Shown: piece by piece, positions 1 to 6,484 of the stretch
How positions within the stretch are numbered: the first letter of the stretch is position 1
Layout of the letters: every line of letters begins with the position of its first letter
DNA from: Alphaproteobacteria bacterium
GTDB taxonomy: Bacteria > Pseudomonadota > Alphaproteobacteria > Caulobacterales > Caulobacteraceae
Direction: 5' to 3'
NCBI GenBank assembly: GCA_028869395.1
Contig: JAGWSE010000358.1
Span: forward strand, 1-6,855
DNA: 6,855 bases
Translations under genes and position numbers: made by a program
Notes under the pieces: model-generated
Databases searched by the model: none
What the model saw: only the letters and a program-made list of their open reading frames with translations
What the model was told of the DNA's origin: nothing

Positions 1-605
1 ACCTCGTCCGCCACTTCCGGCTTCACCGATCTCAGGAGCCGCGTGCGCCAGAAGATCGAAACCTGCCGGACGAGCTCGGCCTCGATGGCCGCGCGCTCTG
101 GATCGGTGTGGGCGCGCTCGAAGGCGTCGAGCTCGCCCGCGATGGCGGCCTGGCGGTCCAGCACGCTCTTGCGCCGCACTTCGCTGGGATGGGCGGTGAT
201 CACCGGCGCGATCAGAGCCTGGCCCAGGAGCTCGCCCACCGCCTCGGCGCCGACGCCCTCGGCCGCCAACGCGCGGAGCGCACCCGCCAGCGTGTCCGGT
301 CGGGTGTCGCCGCTGCGTCCCCGCCGCCTCTGGATCTGGTCTTCGGCGATGTTGGTGATCTGCAGGAAGCAGGCGAAGGAATGAACGAACCGCACCGTGT
401 CGGACAGCGACAGACCCGACAGCCGCTCGGCCATCAGGCGCGCCGCGTCCGTCGTGCCCTCGCGGTGGAAGGCGACGGAGGCCTGGCGGATCTCCTCGAT
501 CTGGTTGAACACCGCCTGGCCGTCCTGGGCGCGGATCACGTCGCCCAGCACGCGTCCCAGGAATCGCACGCTCGACCGGAGCTGGTCGGGAAGGGACTGG
601 GTCAT
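1..605 (-). CDS. ppc: Phosphoenolpyruvate carboxylase, N-terminal part (runs off left edge)
   Basis: The first 201 codons of a PEP carboxylase, which adds bicarbonate to phosphoenolpyruvate to give oxaloacetate and refills the TCA cycle in the cytoplasm. The start MTQSLPDQLRSSVRFLGRVL lines up with the classical PEPC N-terminus (LRS-V--LG-VLG in E. coli). Residues 135-146, VITAHPSEVRRK, form the first PEPC signature, with His139 at the place of E. coli catalytic His138; family members normally have TAHPTE, so Ser141 is a conservative variant. Near the edge, FWRTRLLRSVKPEVADE matches the LWQT-x-R region. A complete protein would be about 880-930 residues, so roughly three quarters lie outside the window. 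I chose ATG 605 because its length fits the family; a GTG at 641 that overlaps the permease stop is possible but would add 12 unlike residues. No clear Shine-Dalgarno is seen, which suggests translation coupled to the permease 35 nt upstream. In the sequence as given, a frameshift upstream joins the permease frame to this one. Confidence 0.93.
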   Translation of the reverse strand, partial: MTQSLPDQLRSSVRFLGRVLGDVIRAQDGQAVFNQIEEIRQASVAFHREGTTDAARLMAERLSGLSLSDTVRFVHSFACFLQITNIAEDQIQRRRGRSGDTRPDTLAGALRALAAEGVGAEAVGELLGQALIAPVITAHPSEVRRKSVLDRQAAIAGELDAFERAHTDPERAAIEAELVRQVSIFWRTRLLRSVKPEVADE

Positions 606-640
606 CGGGCCAGCAACAGCACGAAGTTGTCGCCGCGTCA

Positions 641-3161
641 CTAGTCCGAGCGAAGCGCCGGAGCCGGCCGTTTCGAGAGCGCCTGGAAAGCGGCGAGCAG
701 CCCGCCTGCCCCCGCCAGGACGGCCGCCCCCCCCCAGCAGGGCGGCGATCCCGGCCCAGTCGACGCTCCAGTGCGCATGGAAGACCTTGACCACGACGGG
801 CCAGGCGGCGGCGTAACCCAGCGCCACGCCGGCGACCCCCGCCACCGCGCCAACCGCTCCGTATTCAAGCACATAGGCGGCCAGGATCTGCCCGCGCGAG
901 GCGCCCAGCACCTTCAGCGTCGCAGCCTCGCGGATGCGCTCCCGGGCGCGCGCGGCGATGGCGCCGGCGAGGACGAGCAGGCCCGCCAGCGCCGCGACCG
1001 CCGCCGCCCCGCGCACGGCGAGCGCCACCTTGTCGAACAGCGCCGTGGCGCTCTGGAGCTCCTCACGGACTGAGATGACGTTCACGTCCGGGAACTGGGC
1101 GGCCAGATCCCGCACGACCGCGGCCTCCTGCGCAGGACTCGCCTTGGCGATGGCCACCTGGTGCAGGTCTGCGCCGGCGAACACCTGCGGCGTCACCACG
1201 ATGGGGAAGCTTGCGCCGAAGCTTCCGAACTCCACCTTCCGGAGCGCCGCCACGTGTGTGTCGATGTCGCGGCCGAGGACCGAGATGGTGACCTCGTCGC
1301 CCACCTTGATGTGGGCCGCGTCGGCGACCTCCTCGTCGAGCGCGACCAGGGGCGGGCCGGCGTAATTCGGCGGCCACCAGGCGCCCTTTCGGATTCCGGG
1401 GTTCGGCGGCTGCGGCCCGATCGCCGACATGGTCACGTCGTTGTCGTAGGCCCAACGCTCGTGTTCGGGCAGCCGCTTCGGATCGACGGGCCGGCCGCGC
1501 ACCCTGACGATCCGTCCCGTGATGAACGGCGCGCGGAAGTAGTTGGCGTTCGTCAGAGGCGTGCCGAACGCCCGCCGCACGGTCGCGTCGAACGCCGGAA
1601 GCCGATCACCGGGAACGTCGGTGAACACCAGCGCCGGCGCGGTGCGCGGGGCGACTTCCGAGACCTCGGCGAGCAGACTCGACTGGATCAGCACCACGCA
1701 GGCGAGCAGGCCGACGCCCAGCCCAATGGCGGGTGAGGCGGTGCGCGCCGCCGATCGCGGCCCCGCGAGATTGGCCAGGCCGAGGCGCAAGGGGCCCCTC
1801 GCGCCGCTGCGGACCCGACCCGCGAGCTTGGCCGCGGCCCAGCCGAGGAGGGAGAGCACGGCGAAAGCCGCAGCCACCCCGCCGATCATGGCCGCCGCCG
1901 CCCGCGGCGTCGGCGCCGTGATCACGGCGAGCGCCGCCAGAGCGATCCCGGCCAGGATCGCGCCGATCACCTCCGGGCCGAACGTCAGCCCCCCGGCCAG
2001 GTCGCTGCGGAATAGGCTCGCCGGCGGGGTCGAGCGCGCGCGGGCCAGCGGGGCGAGGGAGAAGGCGGCGGCCGACAGCAGGCCGAACGCGCCCGCCCTG
2101 AAAAGCGGCTCCGGATAGATCCCGAACAGCGCCGGGACCGGCAGGCTGTTCCTGACCATGGCGCCCAGCACCAGCGGCGCCAGCGCGCCGGCCGCGAGGC
2201 CGACACCCACGCCGATCCCGGCCAGGACGCCGATCTGGATCAGATAGACGTCGCGTACCAGCGCGCCTTCCGCGCCAAGCGCCTTCAGCGTCGCAATCGC
2301 AGGTTTGCGCGCCTCCAGATAGGCGCTCACCGCCCCGAACACGCCGAGGCCGCCGGCCACCAGCGAGGCCAGTCCGATGAAGCCCAGGAAGTACTCGAGC
2401 TGGTCGATGACGTGCTTGGCGCCAGGCGCGGCGTCCGTCCGGTCGTGCAGGCGAAACCCTGTCCCCTTGAGGTCCTTGCGGATCTCCGCTTCCGCGGCCT
2501 TCAGGCCCAGCCCCGGCCTCAGCGCGATGCGCACGGTTTCGCCGAACGGGAGGCCCGGTGTGAGGAAGCCGCCCTGCTGAAGCGCGCCCACGCGGGTCAG
2601 CACGCGTGGGCCGAGCGCAAACCCGCGGGACAGACGGTCGGGCTCGTCGATCAGCACGGCGCGGACGACCATCGGCACGTTCCCCGCCAGGAAATGATCG
2701 CCGATCTTCAGGTGCAGGCGGTCGAGGAGATCCTGCTCCGCGGCGCATCCCCAGGCCGCCCCGTCGGGCGTGAACGCCGCCGCAAGCGACGGCGCGCCTT
2801 GCAGGGTCACCTGGCCGGCGAGCGGGTAGTCCCCGGAAACGCCGCGCAGCTCGATGAGTCTTCGATCGCCCGACGGCGCCTGGGCCATGGCGCGATTGGC
2901 GACCGCGTAGTCGGTGCGGCCGAGGCTCGCGAAGGCTGCGCGCTCCCGGGACGTGAATTGTCGCATCCAGACCGAGACCGAAAGGTCGCCTCCGAGGATT
3001 TCGCGCGACTGGCTGTCGAGGCCCTGGCGGAACGCCTCGGCCGTGGAACCGGCCGCCGCGATCGCGGCGACACCCAGCGCCAGGCAGGCCAGGAATATCC
3101 GGAACCCCCGCACGCCGGCCCGCAGCTCCCGGGCCGCGAAGCGCACAGAAAGGGGGATCAT
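641..3161 (-). CDS. ybbP: YbbP-like FtsX-family ABC transporter permease (frame broken at G9 run 727-735)
   Basis: Inner-membrane permease of a MacB/LolC-like type VII ABC system. The start, MIPLSVRFAARELRAGVRGF, is followed by TM1 (about residues 22-40) and a periplasmic domain (about 41-250). Membrane segments follow near 256-278 (FLGFIGLASLVAGG), 309-333, 354-372, 393-412, 422-444 and 474-494. A second periplasmic domain spans about 495-710, and further segments lie near 712-735, 760-786 and 805-826. Two FtsX cores are visible; EARKPAIATLKALGA and RIREAATLKVLGASRGQIL are their typical cytoplasmic loops. This two-core, ten-helix plan and a length of 839 residues fit YbbP (about 800). The length requires 8 G at 727-735; the sequence has 9. 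With 8, the tail reads AALLGGAAVLAGAGGLLAAF and ends PALRSD-stop at 641. With 9, the last helix is replaced by a Gly/Arg-rich stretch and the frame continues into ppc. The ATG overlaps the ATPase stop (ATGA) and no separate RBS is seen. Substrate unknown. Confidence 0.88.
727..735 (-). other. G9 homopolymer causing a +1 frameshift in the permease gene
   Basis: Nine consecutive C on the plus strand (G on the coding strand) lie at permease codons 809-812. The distance from the permease ATG (3161) to the recognisable stop (641) is 2521 nt, one more than a multiple of three, and translations on either side are both convincing in frames that differ by one. Removing one G restores a final transmembrane helix and a normal end. 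The cause could be a sequencing or assembly length error, a real loss-of-function mutation, or a slippage-prone (phase-variable) tract. The sequence alone cannot decide, though a base-calling error in a GC-rich homopolymer is the simplest reading. Confidence 0.85.
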
Positions 3162-3880
3162 GCGGAGGTCTGGAGGTCTGGCGCGACCCGGCCATCTCGC
3201 AGCCGGACCTGCCGGTCCGCGCGCCCCGCCAGGGCCTCGTCGTGGGTCACCAGGACCAGCGCCGCGCCCGTCATCGCCGTGAGCTCGAACATGAGCTCGG
3301 CCACATGGCGCGCATTGGCTCCGTCGAGGTTTCCCGTGGGCTCGTCGGCGAAGAGCAGGCGGGGCCGGACCGCCAGCGCCCGGGCGAGCGCGACACGCTG
3401 TTGTTCGCCGCCCGAGAGCTGATGCGGATAATGGCGGGCGCGGGGCGCCAGGCCGACGCGGTCGAGCCACTCGCGCGCAATGGCGCTCGCGCCGGCTTCG
3501 CGGGCGATTTCCAGCGGGGCCGAGACGTTCTCCTCGGCCGTCATGTTGGGCAGCAGATGAAAGCCCTGGAAGACCAGTGAGACGCGGCCTCGCCGAAGCC
3601 GCGCACGGCCGTCCTCGTCGAGCCCGGCGAGATCCTTTCCGAACAGCAGCACCCGTCCGCCGGTCGGCCGTTCGAGCCCGGCCGCGACGGCGATCAAGGA
3701 CGATTTCCCCGAGCCCGAAGGTCCCACCAGCGCCACGCGTTCGCCCGCGCCGACGCGAAGGTCCAGCCCGCGCAGGATCTCCACCGGACCCGCCGACGAG
3801 GGCAAGGTGAGCGAGACGTGCTCGATGAGGAGTGGATCCGGGACGAGAGAGTCAGTGACCAGGCTATCGGGTTCGGACAC
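3158..3880 (-). CDS. ybbA: YbbA-like ABC transporter ATP-binding protein
   Basis: Cytoplasmic ATPase that powers the adjacent FtsX-type permease. With the GTG start at 3880 it has 240 residues, close to E. coli YbbA (about 228). All ABC motifs are intact: Walker A GPSGSGKSS (53-61), Q-loop Gln105 in LVFQGFHLLP, signature LSGGEQQ (155-161), Walker B LLFADEP (175-181) with Glu180, D-loop NLD (184-186) and switch His213 in VTHDEA. DEPTGNLD and FQGFHLLPNMTAEENV are hallmarks of the LolD/MacB/YbbA/FtsE subgroup, which works with FtsX-like permeases. I chose GTG 3880 because GAAGGG lies 6 nt upstream and family similarity begins shortly after it; the same frame stays open up to 4075 but would cover tesA. 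The stop TGA overlaps the permease ATG by ATGA, implying coupled translation. The last codons contain a tandem 8-mer (AGACCTCC twice). The gene diverges from tesA across 55 nt, where a shared promoter region must lie. Confidence 0.93.
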   Translation of the reverse strand: MSEPDSLVTDSLVPDPLLIEHVSLTLPSSAGPVEILRGLDLRVGAGERVALVGPSGSGKSSLIAVAAGLERPTGGRVLLFGKDLAGLDEDGRARLRRGRVSLVFQGFHLLPNMTAEENVSAPLEIAREAGASAIAREWLDRVGLAPRARHYPHQLSGGEQQRVALARALAVRPRLLFADEPTGNLDGANARHVAELMFELTAMTGAALVLVTHDEALAGRADRQVRLRDGRVAPDLQTSA

Positions 3881-3940
3881 GCGGGGCCCTTCATCGTTTC
3901 GCCAGCGTTCAGCAGGCCTTAGATAGGACGAGCCGATGCG
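3875..3940. promoter_or_regulatory. Divergent tesA/ybbA start region with ribosome binding sites
   Basis: Only 55 nt separate the ATPase start (GTG 3880, minus) from the esterase start (ATG 3936, plus), so both promoters must be here or inside the opposing 5' ends. On the plus strand AGGA (3925-3928) sits 7 nt before the tesA ATG. On the minus strand GAAGGG (complement of about 3887-3892) sits 6 nt before the GTG, which decides that start. I cannot point to a convincing -35/-10 pair for either gene. Confidence 0.55.
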
Positions 3941-4595
3941 TGACACACGATACTCGATCATCTCCCGTCGCGGGCTCGTGGCCGGCGGCCTCGCCGCCCT
4001 GCCCGCCCTCGCCCTGGCTGTCGGCGCCTTGGCGGCGGGACCGAAGGTCGTGACGATCCTGGGCGATTCCATCACCGCGGGCCTCGGCCTGCCCGGGCGC
4101 GAGGCCCTGCCAAATCAGCTTCACCTGGCCCTGGAACAGCTGCGGGTCCCGAACATCGTTCGGGGCGCGGGCATCTCCGGCGACACCACCGCCGACGGCC
4201 TGGGCCGTCTCGCCTTCAGCATCGCCCCCGACACCGCCGTCGTGGTGGTGGCGCTGGGCGGCAACGATCTGCTCCAGGGGCTCGACCCTACGCGCACGCG
4301 GGCCAACCTGGACAAGATCATCCGCCGGCTGAAGGCGGAGCATAAGGGCGTGGTCCTGTGCGGGATATCGGCGCCCGCGGAGATCGGCGCGGGCTATGCG
4401 AAGGCGTTCAACGCGGTGTTCCCGGCGCTCGCCCGCCAGCATCACGTCGCCTTCTATCCGAACCTGCTGGCGGGGGTGGAGCGCAGGCCGGCTCTGCTGC
4501 AGGGCGACGGCCTTCACCCGAACGCCAGGGGCGTGCAGATCATCGCACACCGCCTGGCGCCCGTGGTGGCCAAGGTCCTGAAGGCGCAGCGCTGA
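3936..4595 (+). CDS. tesA: TesA-like SGNH/GDSL esterase (arylesterase / lysophospholipase / thioesterase type), exported
   Basis: A 219-residue SGNH hydrolase; relatives hydrolyse acyl-CoA thioesters, lysophospholipids and aryl esters. All four blocks are present: block I ILGDSITAG with nucleophile Ser45; block II ISGDTT with Gly82 as oxyanion-hole candidate; block III LGGND (107-111) with Asn110; block V DGLHP with Asp191 and His194 completing the triad. The N-terminus has four arginines, SRRGLVAGG at 10-18 and a hydrophobic stretch to about 34 ending ALAAG, which fits a twin-arginine signal peptide and a periplasmic enzyme. This differs from E. coli TesA, which carries an ordinary Sec signal. 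Length matches the family (E. coli precursor 208). AGGA lies 7 nt before the ATG. Divergence from the ybbA-ybbP pair reproduces the E. coli order and suggests a shared role in envelope lipid or ester handling. The stop abuts the stop of the convergent sugar transferase. True substrate cannot be read from sequence. Confidence 0.94.
   Translation: MRDTRYSIISRRGLVAGGLAALPALALAVGALAAGPKVVTILGDSITAGLGLPGREALPNQLHLALEQLRVPNIVRGAGISGDTTADGLGRLAFSIAPDTAVVVVALGGNDLLQGLDPTRTRANLDKIIRRLKAEHKGVVLCGISAPAEIGAGYAKAFNAVFPALARQHHVAFYPNLLAGVERRPALLQGDGLHPNARGVQIIAHRLAPVVAKVLKAQR
3963..4037 (+). other. Predicted twin-arginine signal peptide of the TesA-like esterase
   Basis: Residues 10-34 comprise SRRGLV (Tat-like S-R-R-x-L-V), a Gly/Ala/Leu hydrophobic core and a small-residue region, GALAAG, suited to signal peptidase cleavage just before GPKVVTILGDS. 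The exact cleavage site is uncertain. A Sec signal remains possible because the h-region is fairly hydrophobic. Confidence 0.6.
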
Positions 4596-5273
4596 TCAGT
4601 AGGAGCCGCGCCGCATCAGCACCGCCGGCACGGTGCAGAGGATGATGAAGCTGTCGAGGAAGAGGTTGCGGCGCTTGGCGTAGACGCAGTCCAGCGCCAC
4701 CCGCGTACGGTAGGTGGTGTCGTTGCGTCCGCTCACCTGCCAAAGCCCGGTGATGCCGGGCTTCACGGCGCAGTAGCTCGCGAACCTGCGCCCATACTTC
4801 TGCACCTCGGCGTCGACGATGGGACGCGGGCCGACAAGGCTCATCTCGCCCCTCAGCACGTTGAACAGCTGGGGAAGCTCGTCGAGGCTCGATTTGCGCA
4901 GGAAGGCGCCCAGCCTTGTCACACGGGGATCATTGCGGAGCTTGTGGTCGCGCTCCCACTCCGCCCGCGCGGCCGGATCGGCAGCCAGGAGGTCGGCGAG
5001 CCGCCGCTCGGCGTCGACCGCCATGGAGCGGAACTTCAGGCAATGGAAATAGCGGCCGCCGCGACCGATGCGACGGTGGGCGAAAAGGACGGGACCGCCG
5101 TCCTGCATGAAGACGGCGAGCGCGACGGCGAGCATGACCGGGGCCAGGAACACCAGCGCGATAACGGCGACCGCAGCGTTCATCGCGGCCGTCGCCGCCT
5201 CATCGAGCGAGATCTTGCGCGGTCGCTGTCGGGTCCTGCCAAGGACCTCGGGGGCGTAGACAATTTCGGACAT
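4596..5273 (-). CDS. ExoY/PssY-type undecaprenyl-phosphate sugar-1-phosphate transferase (small monotopic PGT)
   Basis: Transfers a sugar-1-phosphate from a UDP-sugar to undecaprenyl phosphate at the inner membrane, the first step of exopolysaccharide, capsule or O-antigen repeat-unit synthesis. The 225 residues match the short ExoY/PglC-like form, without the extra membrane domain of WbaP or HfsE. One hydrophobic segment (about 31-56, with Pro45 in the middle, LVFLAPVMLAV) fits the re-entrant membrane helix of this fold. Then come HRRIGRGGRYFHCLKFRSM (66-84), the catalytic Asp131-Glu132 dyad in SSLDELPQLFNVLRGEMSLV, GPRP (148-151) and KPGITGLWQVSGR (171-183). I chose ATG 5273 because the typical N-terminus begins there; in-frame upstream starts to 5492 would add a Pro/Arg-rich extension overlapping the divergent glycosyltransferase and carry no domain. 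SD is weak (GAAGA). Sugar specificity (glucose or galactose) cannot be told. It is divergent from a GT2 gene and convergent with tesA, their stops touching. Confidence 0.94.
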   Translation of the reverse strand: MSEIVYAPEVLGRTRQRPRKISLDEAATAAMNAAVAVIALVFLAPVMLAVALAVFMQDGGPVLFAHRRIGRGGRYFHCLKFRSMAVDAERRLADLLAADPAARAEWERDHKLRNDPRVTRLGAFLRKSSLDELPQLFNVLRGEMSLVGPRPIVDAEVQKYGRRFASYCAVKPGITGLWQVSGRNDTTYRTRVALDCVYAKRRNLFLDSFIILCTVPAVLMRRGSY

Positions 5274-5322
5274 CGGATCTTCGGAAGCTGGCCGGCGGAG
5301 CCACTCCCCGCCGAGAAACGAG

Positions 5323-5349
5323 CCGTCAACCAACGGCCACGGTTGACGG
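5323..5349. repeat. Perfect 9-bp inverted repeat, candidate operator, between the divergent sugar genes
   Basis: CCGTCAACC (5323-5331) and GGTTGACGG (5341-5349) are exact reverse complements separated by 9 nt (AACGGCCAC). Arm centres are 18 bp apart, so both arms face about the same side of the helix after nearly two turns, as for a dimeric regulator. The repeat sits 50 nt upstream of the sugar transferase start and 109 nt upstream of the glycosyltransferase start. No U-rich run follows on either strand, and the site lies between divergent genes, so a terminator is unlikely. Confidence 0.55.
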
Positions 5350-5370
5350 TTCCGAGGGGGCGGAAAAACC
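5343..5370 (+). promoter_or_regulatory. Possible housekeeping promoter of the glycosyltransferase gene
   Basis: TTGACGG (5343-5349) is followed by 13 nt and GAAAAACC (5363-5370). The first element equals the Caulobacter-type -35 consensus (TTGACGS); the second is only a partial match to its -10 (GCTANAWC). The -35 lies within the right arm of the inverted repeat, so a bound regulator could block it. The left arm gives the same TTGACGG on the minus strand, but I see no matching -10 there. Confidence 0.35.
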
Positions 5371-5457
5371 TGCCGGCGATCCAGAACCTTGACCGGACGG
5401 GCGCGTTTACTCGCCGACCACCGGACCAGACCCGTCGGTGGGGGTAGGAGTTCAGCC

Positions 5458-6435
5458 ATGGCCGGGACGACGCCAGACGTGGGCGTGATCATCGCCGCCT
5501 ACAATGCAGAACGCACGATCGAGCGGGCTGTCAGGTCCGCCCTCGCCGAGCCCGAGACCTGCGAGGTCATTCTGGTGGTGGACGGCGCCACCGACGGGAC
5601 GGCGGAGCGCGCGCGCGCCGCCGACGACGGGACCGGGCGGCTGCAGGTGGTCGAGCTCGCCAGGAGCGGCGGACCGGCTGCGGCGCGCAACGTTGCTCTG
5701 GCGGCGAGCCGGGCGCCCTGGATCTGCCCCCTCGACGCCGACGACTACTTCCTCGCCGGCCGCCTCGCCCGGCTGAGGGGCGAGGTGGGCTATTGCGATT
5801 TCGTCGCCGACGACCTCCTGCGGGCGGTCGAGGGCCGGCTGAATGCGCCACCGCACGCGATGATCGGCGACCGGATGAACCTGCCGGCCTGCCTGAGCTT
5901 CGAGACCTTCGTCCGAGGCAATATCAGCCGCGCCAACCTGCCGCGGGCGGAGCTCGGATTCCTGAAGCCGCTGATGCGGCGCGCCTTCCTGGAGGCGAAC
6001 CGCCTTCGCTACGACGAGACGCTGCGGCTCGGCGAGGACTTCGCCCTTTACGCCCGAGCGCTCGCCCTCGGCGCGCGGTTCAAGATTCTGCCGCCCTGCG
6101 GCTATGTGGCCGTGGAACGGGGCGACTCCATCTCGTCTCGCCACGGCGCGGCGGAGTTGCGCGCCCTTGAGCGCGCCAATCGCGACATCGAAACGCTGAA
6201 GCTCACACCGGAAGAGCTTGCCGCATTGCGCGAACACCGCGCGCACGTGTCGGCCAAGGCCGTACTGCGCGAATTCCTCGACGCCAAGCGGGCCGGTGGG
6301 CTCCTGGGCGCGGCGGCGGTCCTCGCCCGCGCGCCACAGGCCGCTCCCTACGTCGTCACCACGGTCGCCACCGACGTGCTGCGGCGGTGGAGCACGCACG
6401 ACAACGCCGCCGGGTCGGGAGCCGCGGCGGCCTGA
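5458..6435 (+). CDS. Family 2 glycosyltransferase (ExoO/ExoU-like)
   Basis: A 325-residue inverting GT-A glycosyltransferase that would add a sugar from a nucleotide-sugar donor to a growing lipid-linked oligosaccharide on the cytoplasmic side of the membrane. The N-terminus DVGVIIAAYNAERTIERAV (7-25) is the classic GT2 opening. VVDGATDGT (40-48) is the nucleotide-binding loop, slightly altered from the usual VVDDGSTD. GPAAARNVAL (72-81) follows, then the metal-binding PLDADDYF (91-98; D93, D95, D96). The likely catalytic acidic pair is Glu193-Asp194 in LRLGEDFALYARAL. NISRANLPRAELGFLKPLMRR before it resembles the succinoglycan ExoO/ExoU group; that likeness is from memory. No membrane helix is apparent; the C-terminus ends in a low-complexity Gly/Ala tail. 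ATG 5458 is chosen for GTAGGAG (5444-5450) 7 nt upstream. Divergence from the sugar-1-phosphate transferase and the shared control region suggest one polysaccharide pathway. Donor and acceptor are unknown. Confidence 0.93.
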   Translation: MAGTTPDVGVIIAAYNAERTIERAVRSALAEPETCEVILVVDGATDGTAERARAADDGTGRLQVVELARSGGPAAARNVALAASRAPWICPLDADDYFLAGRLARLRGEVGYCDFVADDLLRAVEGRLNAPPHAMIGDRMNLPACLSFETFVRGNISRANLPRAELGFLKPLMRRAFLEANRLRYDETLRLGEDFALYARALALGARFKILPPCGYVAVERGDSISSRHGAAELRALERANRDIETLKLTPEELAALREHRAHVSAKAVLREFLDAKRAGGLLGAAAVLARAPQAAPYVVTTVATDVLRRWSTHDNAAGSGAAAA

Positions 6436-6440
6436 CGATC

Positions 6441-6471
6441 GCGCCTGAGGATCGCGCGCGCCTGAGGATCG
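6441..6471. repeat. 14-bp direct repeat just after the glycosyltransferase stop
   Basis: GCGCCTGAGGATCG occurs at 6441-6454 and again at 6458-6471, 17 nt apart, with GATCGCGC units around it. It lies in the 49-nt gap between two convergent genes. It looks like a local duplication; no function is evident. Confidence 0.6.
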
Positions 6472-6484
6472 TGACAGCCTGCGC

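Noticed and set aside
1606..3195. A 529-codon minus-strand open frame rich in Arg/Gly/Pro
   Set aside because: It overlaps the permease in another frame. Its composition is the low-complexity Arg/Pro/Gly pattern typical of out-of-frame high-GC DNA, while the permease frame shows clear helices and FtsX motifs.
2412..3422. A 336-codon plus-strand frame opposite the permease and ATPase
   Set aside because: It is antisense to two well-supported genes, with no recognisable domain and no ribosome binding site; GC-rich genes leave such long antisense frames open by chance.
3881..4075. Extending the ATPase upstream to give 305 residues
   Set aside because: The extra 65 residues would overlap the tesA coding start, have shadow-like composition, and ignore the good GAAGGG site before GTG 3880.
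5389..5457. Upstream ATG at 5389 for the glycosyltransferase
   Set aside because: GT2 homology begins right after ATG 5458, which has a strong GTAGGAG at 7 nt; the upstream part has no such site and overlaps the promoter region.
5274..5492. Extending the sugar transferase upstream to give 298 residues
   Set aside because: The extension is Pro/Arg-rich, lacks a membrane domain, crosses the inverted repeat and overlaps the divergent glycosyltransferase start. The 225-residue form matches ExoY-type length.
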